From positions 248,001-312,000 of the forward strand of contig NOKP01000037.1 in assembly GCA_002682825.1 (NCBI GenBank): a stretch of 64,000 nt of DNA. The letters run 5' to 3'. The translations under genes were made by a program, and so were the position numbers. Positions 33,027-42,380 of the stretch are shown piece by piece. Source of the DNA: Neonectria sp. B-13 (taxonomy: Eukaryota; Ascomycota; Sordariomycetes; Hypocreales; Nectriaceae). The notes below the pieces were generated by a model, which saw only the letters and a program-made list of their open reading frames with translations, did no database searches and was not told where the DNA came from. Within the stretch, counting starts at the first letter, position 1; every line of letters begins with the position of its first letter.

Positions 33027-34078
33027 GTGAACTTCGAGGCCTCAAGGTCCGAATGGTTCCAAATTCCTGGTTCTATACAACTCAGCGCCGGCCATAGCGT
33101 GACTTTCCAGAACGGTAGTCTTATCGCGATGATGGGGGGCTTCGGCATCGGCAATGACGCAAATGCGCATCACAGCGGCATCGGTCTTGGAGCATCGAAT
33201 ATTGAAATCAGTGGTATGGACTTCTATCAGACGGGCGTAAACACCATCACCCTTGGAGGCATCCAGGCCGATGCGCACCATCCCTCGGACGAGCGCATAA
33301 TCAACAAGGACAACCGAATTCTGGAGAATACGTTCAGGGAAGTGGCTGTCCACATCACATCCGCGGCCGCCATCTTCGTGTCTTACACACAAGCAACTCA
33401 CATAGTTCACAATGACATTTCCGACGTCCCTTACAGTGGGATATGTTGGGGCTATGGCTGGTGCTCCAACGATGCTGGGGGTAGCCCCGACTACATTGAG
33501 CGCGGACTGTACGACTACAAGCCCTTATATGATACGCCTACCGTCATGAAGGACGGCTACATTGCCAACAATCTTATTCGCGCCTACGGCCTCACGCACA
33601 ATGATCTCGGTGGAATTTATACTCTGTCTAAGAGCCCCAGCACTACCCTTACGGAGAATTGGATCCAATACGGTCTTCCAGACATGGCAGGTAGGCTGCT
33701 CTTCCCTTGACATTCAATGGTGCTTGAGAACGCGACATCCCGGCTGACACAATAACTCCGTTCGTAGCAATCTACCATGATGAGGGTTCCGGAGATTATA
33801 TCGACACCAATTCCGTAGTTGACGTTCGAACTACCAATTGGTTCTGGCGCAATCAGAGGTCCCAACATAAGACTGGCAATCTCACTTTGTATAACTTCGC
33901 AGTGAACCAGCCGGTTATCAACGGGACCAACTCGTGGGGAGACACAGTATTAAACGTTAGCCAGTGGGCTAGTTATGGGGATTTGAGCGAGGAACAGATA
34001 TCGTGGGTGCTGGAGTCAGGGATCCCCCAAGACCAGCGGAGCCGAAGGCCAACAAGCACGTACCCGGCGTTTGGTTAA
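33027..34078 (+). pseudogene. 5'-truncated right-handed beta-helix protein
   Basis: Coding sequence runs from about 33027 to 33690, then a 77 bp intron (GTAGGC...CGTAG), then 33768-34078. The junction gives DMAAIYHDEGSGDYIDTNS in frame. It encodes the C-terminal about 325 residues of a fungal/bacterial right-handed parallel beta-helix protein, a polysaccharide-acting type, with repeating turns such as NIEISGMDFYQTGVNTITLG and THIVHNDISDVPYSGICWG. The open frame begins right after a TAA with no ATG, and the usual signal peptide and N-terminal half are absent. I read it as a truncated copy. An unseen upstream exon cannot be fully excluded. Confidence 0.6.
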
Positions 34079-34779
34079 TCGTCCTCATCATGTGCGGTCT
34101 GGGCGAGCAACTCGGCAACGCCCGTGATGACGCGCTACTTTGCTGCGTCACTTCGCTCTGATAGATAGAGAGAGTTGATGAGTCTAGCTCTTTCCGCGCG
34201 ACACATCTAGCATATGAAAGCGATAACACCAATAAAACTTGATGCTTCCCTATATTTAGACTAGGCCAAACTCGTGATTTTAGACCTCATCAACGATTCT
34301 ATGAGAATGCAAACAACAGGTTTGATGTGTTTTGCTTGCTTTGGGCTCTGACTTTTCACTCTAACTAAACATTTAACTCTCTTATACTTTGACACTGAGT
34401 GGACATTCAAACGGAATGGAACTACGAAAGCTCACCTCAGAGGCAACGGGGCAGATAGTACTTTTACCATTAGGCAGCAAAGAGGATGCGGGGATATTCT
34501 CTCTTCCCATAGATTGGAGCAGACACCTTTTTCGGGATCCTGCTATCTGCGTCACCGAAACTGAGAACAACGGTATACCTCTAGGAGAATATGTCAAGTA
34601 GTGGAGTAGAGTCTACATAGTCCTAGATCTCTTTGGCTTGGTGGTGCATAGCGCCGTGGTCGTGAAGATGGTAGCATACTGGAGGGTGAGGTAAATGGAT
34701 CTATCACAATTGGAAATATAGCTTGTTTGCTCCGGATGATGCTGATTAAACGAGCACGGCTCTACATAAACTAGTCAAC
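34079..34779. other. Intergenic
   Basis: About 700 bp between convergent genes. A 70-codon plus-strand frame ending at 34601 has no recognisable domain and no convincing start. Nothing else seen. Confidence 0.45.
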
Positions 34780-35891
34780 TCAATCCTGATCGACTAGTGT
34801 CACTGCCTCGTCCAGCCACGACAAGTCCACCGGGTCCAAGGTCTTTGCAACATCTTCAAAGAAGCTGCGCAGACGTTGAGCAACCCATTTAGGGTTCTCA
34901 TCCGCGATCCAGTGCCCGGCTTTGGGTATCACATCCACCTTTACGTTTTCACCAACCCCACCCCATGCTTGCCGCAAAAGGCTCTGGGGCGCAAAGCTGG
35001 CCTCACCTCCGAGAGCAAGCAGAGGCATCGGCAGTGGCGACCCCTTCAAGATCTCGGTGAAGAATTGCTTGTCCGCTCTGACGGCAGCCGAAGAGAACGG
35101 TCCAAGCATGCCTCGCAAAAATCCCGGCTTGCTGATACTGCTGGCATAACGCTCCAGCACCGCCTCTGGGATAGCCTCGTTGCCGCTATAACTGCTATGC
35201 CAAAAGTACCAGGACAACATCTCTTTCTCCCGGCCACGAATAAAGAACTCCGCCGCATCCGTGACACTGAAAAAGGCCAGCTGCCAGTTCGAGTAAAGAT
35301 CCCAAGTTTCCGCGGGACAGCTGAACTCCTCGTAGCCGAATCCAGGCAGCAGGTATTCGGAGACGCCAATCGAAGTGACTAGGCTGGAATGCTGTGCCGC
35401 CAGAGCAACAGCGGGCCCCGAACCTTTGTCGTGAGAAAACACAAGAGTCCGATTGATGTGGAGAAAATCCAGTAAGCCTTTCAAATCAGACGCCATCGCT
35501 TTGGAGCTGTAATCGCCATCCAAGGGAAGTGAACTGTCGCCGGTGCCACGATTGTCGGGGGCGATGATGGTGAAATGGGAGGTGAGTAAGGGACCGATTA
35601 GGCGCCATGTTAACTAGAAAGGCCAATTTGTCAGCAACCTGACCCGGCTCTATCAATGAGAGTCGTTTTTCATGGAGAGAATAGCCATACGCTATGTTGT
35701 GGGTTTCCATGCACAAGAAGCAGTGGTGGACCGGTTCCTGCGTAGCGAAAGTGCACGCTCACGTTTGGCAGCTGAACCCTGCCATGTGCCCAGTCATCGA
35801 AGGTGTCAGCCCCCGCTGCATCCGCAAATAAGAAGTCAGATGAGAAAAGCAGGGAAAGAACAATGGCTGCCAGGACTTTGAAAGACGACAT
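34780..35891 (-). CDS. Secreted alpha/beta hydrolase, epoxide-hydrolase/haloacetate-dehalogenase type
   Basis: Exon 1 35891-35691, 77 bp intron (GTATGG...TCTAG), exon 2 35613-34780; 344 residues. The ATG at 35891 gives a signal peptide (MSSFKVLAAIVLSLLFSS). The splice rebuilds HGNPQHSLTWRLIGPLL, i.e. the HGxP oxyanion motif and following helix. The nucleophile elbow reads VFSHDKGSGPA, with Asp as nucleophile in the HDxG setting used by epoxide hydrolases and fluoroacetate dehalogenases. The terminal His is in KAGHWIADENP. Expected chemistry: attack of Asp on an epoxide or C-halogen bond, then water hydrolysis, here outside the cell. The physiological substrate is unknown. Confidence 0.85.
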
Positions 35892-37168
35892 ATTGAAGGT
35901 ATGAATGCTTGAAACCCAAATACGAAGGCGTGGCGATACCGTAATATATATGAACAAAACGCACCCTGGATCACTCAGTCCGCCGATTACAAACGCGCAG
36001 CGGGCATGACGGATGGACGAGCGATTTATATGATTACCAAGAAATCTCACAAGGGCTTATCAATCCCTCCATATTAATAGCAATAACTGCATCTAGTGGT
36101 GATTAGTAAGACTCGTACGGGGGCCGCCGTCCATGACGACATAGACCTAAGTGCAAGCCGCGAGGTACGTGATTACGGTACTTTGGTGCAGTTACGTTGG
36201 GTAGTTGCCAATGTTGTTTGTCTCTGCAATAGGCCAAAGCTGGACAGCTTCTTAGCATGTTCGATTCGCCAGAGAAGTGAGACTTGACGATACTACCCTC
36301 TGGACGTTCGTCGCGACGCGCACAATGCAGTAGTTTCCAAAGCCCAGATAATCTCTATTACCCACGTCAGCAGCATCATTTGTGGTCACTGGCAGTATAT
36401 CAAAGAGTGAGCTGTACCAGAAAATGATTTCACGTTCCAAGTTGAAAAGCTTGGTGAAGATGCGGGGGAACTAGTCAGCCATGTCATCACCGAAGACCTG
36501 AGGAGGTCCCGTTTACCCGTACAGGGAACGAATCATTCGCATGTTTATCTTCGGTTTATGGGTCCTCTGATCAATCCAATTGGCCTAAATGTCTATGTGC
36601 TGTTCAACATCCTCAAACACGTCTTGCTGATCGCGGTCGCTGACCGCTGCGTTAATCTACTATGTATCGACGGGCTATAAGGTATCAGCAAACTTCAAAC
36701 CACAAACGTACCACCACGAGGGCTGCGCCGGCCCTCGCATAGAAAATAGCGCTTCAGGCGGGCTTATACTGCTCGTCAAGCAAAGGTCAACAATATAAGC
36801 ATACCGGGACTTGTCCCTGATTATCCATCTCATCATTGTTATTGAATTATGGAAAATAATGACAAGTCATACATGATTGCTCGTCACATGAAATGATTGG
36901 GATCTCAGGATAAAGCTTTCTGGATATCTAATTGACAGGATGGAGGCCCCGCTTTTCACAGAATTATGATAGCTGATATCATCTATTTCTATGGCTTTAG
37001 TCGGCCCGCTTGCCTGATATTTGTCTTTAAGATCATTACGGAACTGGTCAAATTATGGGACAGCACTTATGGGACAGCACTTATGGGACAGCACAACGAA
37101 AAAGAAAGACGGCCAATGAAGCTGTAACGTGACGACATTCAGCTAAAATAATACTGAGAGCTAATTAC
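35892..37168. other. Intergenic
   Basis: 1.3 kb. The first 150 bp are leader of the hydrolase gene. The rest is AT-rich without a frame of note, apart from the short tandem repeat at 37053. Confidence 0.5.
37053..37094. repeat. Three exact copies of a 14 bp unit
   Basis: TTATGGGACAGCAC is repeated three times without a gap, 75 bp beyond the stop codon of the ribonuclease gene. No function apparent; probable length-variable locus. Confidence 0.85.
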
Positions 37169-37707
37169 TTAGCTGGTACCAGAGCAGCCAACAAAGTTGT
37201 TGCCGCTGGCACCAGTATGAGTGATAGCACCGGCATAGTCACAGTCGGTGTTGATAACAACACGGTCGGCACCGGGAGAGCCTGTTCACGAAGAATTAGT
37301 CAATCAGACTTGGAACATACAGAGCATACAGCACATGAGAAGGAGACGGACCGCCAGTATAAACACCACTCTTCAGAATAGGGAACTCCTGGTAGGGGCC
37401 GCTGACGAGGAAGTCAAAGCCCTCGTAGTTGTTGTAGGTGTGAGGATACGTGGAGCTGCCGGCGTTGTCGCCTTGCTCGTAGTAGGAGCAGGCGGCGCTG
37501 GCGGCAGCACGGACTTGGGCAGCTGTGTACGAGGTGGAGCCGCAGGTGGTGGCCGACTGGCGGCGCTCGATAGGGCTGGCGACGGCGACGCTCAGGAGCG
37601 AAGCCAGAGGGAGGAGGGCCTAGATGAAGTATTGGTGTTAGTGGTTGGTTTATGGTACAAGTGGTGTGTTTGTTGGAAGGCAGCGGACGGACCTTGAGAA
37701 TGAGCAT
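37169..37707 (-). CDS. Secreted guanyl-specific ribonuclease, RNase F1/T1 family
   Basis: Exons 37707-37693 (only five codons), 37619-37352 and 37281-37169; introns of 73 bp (GTCCGT...TCTAG) and 70 bp (GTCCGT...AACAG); 131 residues. Signal peptide [20 protein letters not shown], then a short pro-part ending IERRQS. The mature part has the F1-type catalytic set: [13 protein letters not shown] (His), YQEFPI (Glu), GADRVVI (Arg) and [11 protein letters not shown] (His). Four Cys are placed as in RNase F1, giving two disulphides. It cleaves RNA 3' of G through a cyclic phosphate, outside the cell, for phosphate or base scavenging or in interaction with other organisms. It is the shorter RNase T1/F1 class, not the longer ribotoxin type. 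Both introns use the unusual GTCCGT donor. Confidence 0.93.
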
Positions 37708-38421
37708 TGTGTCAAGCGGCTCTGTACTAAGTCGACTGGTGGTAGATGGAGCGGAAATGGGAGTCAGTCAGGTACGACGACTGGCGTGTTAAATAGAAAT
37801 ACACTTTGATAGAGATAGACACGGCAGTTGATAGTATGGCGGTTTCCATACCGAGACCGAATGAGGCAGGCCACAAACACAACCTGGGATGGCAGGTGGC
37901 TAGTATGGTTGGTCTGATTGGCTTCGGGACCTGAAACGAGAAGATGAGAGAGAGGCCGGCACCTGCCGAAAGCGGGCGACGGAACGGCCACGGACCCCGG
38001 AGTTGGGTTGTGGCCCGTTAAAGGCCGTTGATACATTTGTAGATAGCAGTCAAGAGCTGCTAGTAGCCAACTGCCAGCGGGTCCGGCCGCGGAGCGGGGC
38101 GGGATCGGCAGATGGATGACAATGGGGAAGGAGGTTTCAGCCGAGACGCCCCCATGTGTTTCTGTTATCTCTGTTCATTGGTGACGCTTGGAATTTCCAG
38201 GAATCAGGATGCTCGTCACGTCCACCTTCGTCATCAGCACCTTGCCCCGAGCTCGTCCTCGTGTCATCCGGTCTTTATCGACGTTGCAGCACGCACTACA
38301 GAAATCCTTCTTTGCTGTGTCTGTGTCCCGCCGCTTCCGCCTCCGCTTCCGCTTCCGCCTCTGCTACCATCTGTCTTGCACTTCCACTTCCATTTCCACT
38401 TCAACTTCCACTTTCATCGCC
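37708..38421. promoter_or_regulatory. Divergent promoter region of RNase and DUF3632-like gene
   Basis: About 700 bp between the two ATGs. The part from 38209 is also open in the DUF3632 frame (see finding on an alternative start). Confidence 0.45.
38328..38420 (+). repeat. Pyrimidine-rich hexamer array before the DUF3632-like start
   Basis: Imperfect runs of CTTCCG/CCTCCG then ACTTCC/ATTTCC hexamers cover about 90 bp up to the ATG at 38422. They form a CT-rich leader or, if translated from 38209, an Arg/Phe then Ser/Thr-rich stretch. Confidence 0.7.
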
Positions 38422-39246
38422 ATGGCCGATCCAACCGCCACCCTTGTCGCTCCCGACGCAATCTCTGTAAACGAAGCCGCCCAGAAGCTGGCCGCCCCCG
38501 CGCGCGACGCTTTCGAGAAGGATGGCGACCTGGATAAGGCAGAGCAGGAGCTGCACCGCCTGTGGTTGGCTGTCCTGGACGCCGCAGAGCAGACCTCCCA
38601 CGGCCAGCAGGCCAAGCTAGTCGACATTGTCCGCGCCATACAGCAAATGCCACAGCCCGTCCACGCAGGCAAGAAGTTCGAGATCTGGGGCCAGGAACAG
38701 CACTGGGACCAGCTCCCGCTGTTCGGCGCCCAGGCCCGGGAACGTCTGGACACCGGTAAGGCCACCCGCCATCTCCCCGAGAATCTACCCTCGAGCTCTA
38801 ACTAACCTTAAGCGTTGCCAGCTCGAGAAAAGCCCGGTGCCGCCCTCGTCAACGTCCACGCATTCTTCGCTCGTCTCACGGCGGTCGGCATAAATGACCT
38901 GAGCCTCTTTGCCATTTGGGTCCTCCGCGAAGCCCTTGAGGACCCCGAGGAGGACCAGATTGCAAAAACGACGTCGGCTGCGTTGCTGGAATCTGCTTCT
39001 GTGTGGTTGATTTATGCTGCTGAGACGCTGGCAGAGAGCAGCAAAAACACGAAGCAGTTTGACGGCAAGATGGCAAGGCCCGGAAGGAGCCTGTCCGCAT
39101 TCAAGGATGCTCCCGGCTGGATGGGATTCTGTGAAGATCGGTGGGAGGTTTGGATCCGCCGGCTTACGCCACTGAAGGAGGCAGAGGTCGCAACTGAGGC
39201 CAAGTCTTTGATTAGCCAAGCATTAGATAATGCGTCCAGCGTTTGA
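38422..39246 (+). CDS. DUF3632-like fungal protein
   Basis: Exons 38422-38755 and 38822-39246; 66 bp intron (GTAAGG...GCCAG); 252 residues from MADPTATLV. Helical throughout, with the W-x-x-LPLFG-x-x-R element (WDQLPLFGAQARERLD) and FWDxxVW-like ends that mark fungal DUF3632 proteins, which have no known biochemical function. The intact end reads EVATEAKSLISQALDNASSV. No signal peptide from this start. An in-frame ATG at 38209, open all the way, would add 71 residues rich in Arg and without acidic residues. The downstream start is preferred for its GCCATGG context. Confidence 0.75.
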
Positions 39247-39862
39247 AGGCTCTCCTTTCAATGCCGAAAATCCATGGGGATTCGAATGTGTTCTCAGTAT
39301 TCTATATAAATTCGCCGTGCTGGACAAGTCCGACACGTAAGTAGTGTAGCAAGGGACCCTTTACGTCGCCTCGCATAATTATGAGTCAGTGAAAGGATCG
39401 TCTCTAGCTTTGAGCTTTGATGTAACATGCTTGGGTGTTCAACCCAGGTAGTCACTTGGGAAATACTCTCTTTGAAGACTAGGTCTGAAGGTAAGCTTGA
39501 AGCAATGAGAGCAACTTTTGTAGCTAACTGCTTCGAGTAACACCTTTCTCTCCTGCTTCTGAAAGATGCCATGGACGTTATTTTAACAATGTGACCACGC
39601 TACCTACCGGGCCCTCTTTGCTTCTCACATCCCATGTCTTATAAACCTATTTACCTTATTTTCTGAACCAACCCGGTAGTATAGAAATACTTACACGAAC
39701 TTTCGGCTTAGATAACCTCTTTCACTACGGAAGGCACTTGAACGCAAGAAAAGGACACACAGGAAGGTCTTTTATAGCTATGGTAGTTTTGTGAAGGGAA
39801 ACCGAGTTGCCCTCTGTAGACTGAGCATGGGTCTCTAGCAGCCCAAATGCCGTAGCTCGATA
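39247..39862. other. Intergenic
   Basis: 616 bp of AT-rich 3' flank; no gene or repeat recognised. Confidence 0.5.
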
Positions 39863-41640
39863 CTAAAGGTCTCGCTCAAAGAATGAGCGAATGATGCCCG
39901 CGTTGTTCGATTCGTACTCTTCAAGCCCAATAGCACCATCGTCATTGAGGAATGTGTTGGGCTGTACAAACTTCCACTTTGGCTCCGGGTTCAAAACCAC
40001 AGTTTGCCTCCAGGCCTCGTACTCGCCGTCGACAGCAGTCAGGGCCTGGTAGAAAGGCCGACAAGCATTGACATTAGCGGTAGAGTGCCAGATATGGATC
40101 TTGGTCAGCATGCGACCGATTGAGGGTTTGCCGTGCGACACAATCCTGGAGCGGTCAACGCGGACGAAGAGCGTTTTGGCCGCTGGGTCGTGCTCTACCC
40201 GTATGACGCCATCGCCGTCTTGAAGGAGGTGTTTGAGAATTGCAAATTGGGCCTTCCGAGCGCAAGAAGTCGAATGGTTAGTTCCATAGCAATATTGCCG
40301 TTTTATCAGTGTTCAAGCTCACCTAGTCGTGGTCACCTCCCCAAGTTTAGTCCTCAGCCTTGAAGCTGTGAAGTGCGCGGAGTCCCTCGACCCCGATTTG
40401 CAGGTAGGCATAGTAGATGACTTGACGGCGTCAGTGATGCAAAAGTCTCTCGGGGCTATGAGATCGGAAAACCTACAGTCATCTGCTGTCAGAGCATTGT
40501 TCTCATCATACCCGAACATGGCAAGGATATCCTTGTTGCCAACTAGATAATCTGCCATCAAGAATGCCCTGCACTCTTCCACCGTCGGCGCCAGCTTCCC
40601 GAAGACACTGGTCCAGCTTTCGCCCGGTCCATACTAGGTCCGGACAGGCTTGTTTGTAGTTGGATCTATCGGCGGGTTCTCGTGATCAAAGTTGAACTTG
40701 CCTGGGGCCGTTTCGAGGAGCAGTTTCCTGGTACCGTGGCCAATGAGCTCATGTATCACTGTCCCGACGAAGCACACGACATGGGCGCAACCCATGTATC
40801 CATTGGCCTCAGAGGGGCGAACATAGTAGCATGGGCGTCCGGGACTGCTGTTGAGTTTCATACGATTGCCATAAACCATGTTCTTGATACCATGCCTCTT
40901 TCCATCATCATCGTCCTGTATCGATGTAAACGATGAGCTCTCTTCACATCAGTAAGTGAAGAGTATCTCCAAAGTCTTACCAAAGTAATGTTCGTTGCTT
41001 CCCAAATAGTACTCGAAACTGAGGCGAGTACTGAGGCTTTATTAGAACAGTGCGTCGATATTCTTGACTGCCTGAACACAGGTTTACTCACCATGGATGA
41101 TGGCGAAATCCGGAACATCTAGCTCGCTGGGTTCGAATGGTCCTCTGCCATCGTTCTCATTAGCTATCGCCCAGGGTAGCGAGCGGATGATTCCTGGCGA
41201 TTTGTCAACAAGTTCGCTCATTTTTCTCGTCTCTGCGGAACTAGCAATACCAGCTGCCACTTGCCACTCAGCTCTGACGCCGTCAGGATCGCGATACAGC
41301 AAACTCGAGCCATGTATCAAGAGGCTCCTGTTTTATGCCGCGGCCACAAAATTCGTCCCATTGCCCATTGCATGCCTTGTGAAGCTCAAGAATGAAATCA
41401 AAGATTCCCTCTGCCTCGGGCGATATCTGACGGAGCATGATTCGGCTACCGTGCCAGCATGCCCGCGCCAGGCGGTGAGTATAGGTGGTGTAGTGTTCCC
41501 CATCGTTGGCCTCATCGTTGGTAAGTCTGTCAAAGACGTCGCGGAACTCTAGCTTGTGTGTGGCCTCATGATATCCACAGTTCCCTGAAGCTGCAGCCAT
41601 CTTGAGACTCAAGGTTGAGGATCAACGTTGTCTGTCTACC
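39863..41640 (-). pseudogene. Dipeptidyl-peptidase III (M49) pseudogene
   Basis: The minus strand carries in order the landmarks of M49 dipeptidyl-peptidase III: HRLARACWHGSRIMLRQISPE, SFEYYLGSNEHYFG, the zinc motif HELIGHG, the second zinc ligand region VEECRAF, and the C-terminal SIGRMLTKIHIW and FVQPNTFLNDDG. The zinc residues themselves survive. Lesions: a TAG at 40634-40636 replaces the Trp of the conserved [ST]WY element (TGG to TAG, CpA to TpA on the other strand). A frameshift lies near 40420-40450 and a TAA at 40347-40349 follows. Several introns remain visible (e.g. GTAAGA near 40980, GTGAGC near 40325). No single splicing path avoids all lesions. The N-terminal exons upstream of 41600 are uncertain. 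The active enzyme would be a cytosolic zinc dipeptidyl-peptidase. Confidence 0.8.
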
Positions 41641-42380
41641 GTGTCGCTCTGCAGGGAAAAGTCTTAGGCTCACATAAATTTCAGGTCATCAGGCGATGGA
41701 TTGCCGTACCGGGTCAGGCATCGGAATGGAGACGTAAGTTGCTCGAGAGCCGCAGAGCGGGGAACCTTGAAAGCGTCAGAGTTGAGCCTGCCGTGTTATG
41801 ACTTGCGTGGCGTTTTCGTGGAGCTACAGGTGCAGAGAGGCTTGGATGTGATTAGCTGCAGTGATTCCTGCCGCAGTGTGTGAGTGATGCATGTTTTAAG
41901 TAAGCCGGCGAGCAACGGAACCCGTGTCCTACTCAGCATCACGTAGAGGTTCCTCGGGCAAATGGGCGATCGGCCAAGAAGCAGGCTCTCGGCAAGTCTT
42001 ACACTCGGACTCTTTGCAGATGGCTTGCAGTTGGGGTTGGACAGAGGCAAACAGATTAACGGCGAACCAGGCAAGGTGTAGGATACCTCACTTTACATAC
42101 AGTACCACGCAGTACATGGAGTACTTGGAAACTAGAGGGAGGGGCTTCTAACCCTCCCCCTCCCCCGTAAGTTATGTGTGACATGCAAGAAATACCGTAT
42201 CCGGAGACAATGGACGGGCTGTTACTGGAAGTGTCCCTCCATTTCCATTCTTGCTGTAGGCAAGTGACAACGCTGTGCTGGCTTTTCTGCTCGGGCCTTC
42301 CCTTATTTGCAAGCCTCTCCGCATTGATTCACACATAAAAGCCACGCCTCGGCTGACATGATACTGGCTGCATTTGCATC
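41641..42380. other. Intergenic, upstream of the NLR gene
   Basis: May hold decayed 5' exons of the peptidase pseudogene (41690-41720) and, from about 42200, the promoter of the NLR gene. No intact gene. Confidence 0.4.

Noticed and set aside
37053..37094. Three 14 bp repeats considered as a CRISPR-like or regulatory array
   Set aside because: No spacers, too short, and eukaryotic context; a simple tandem repeat.
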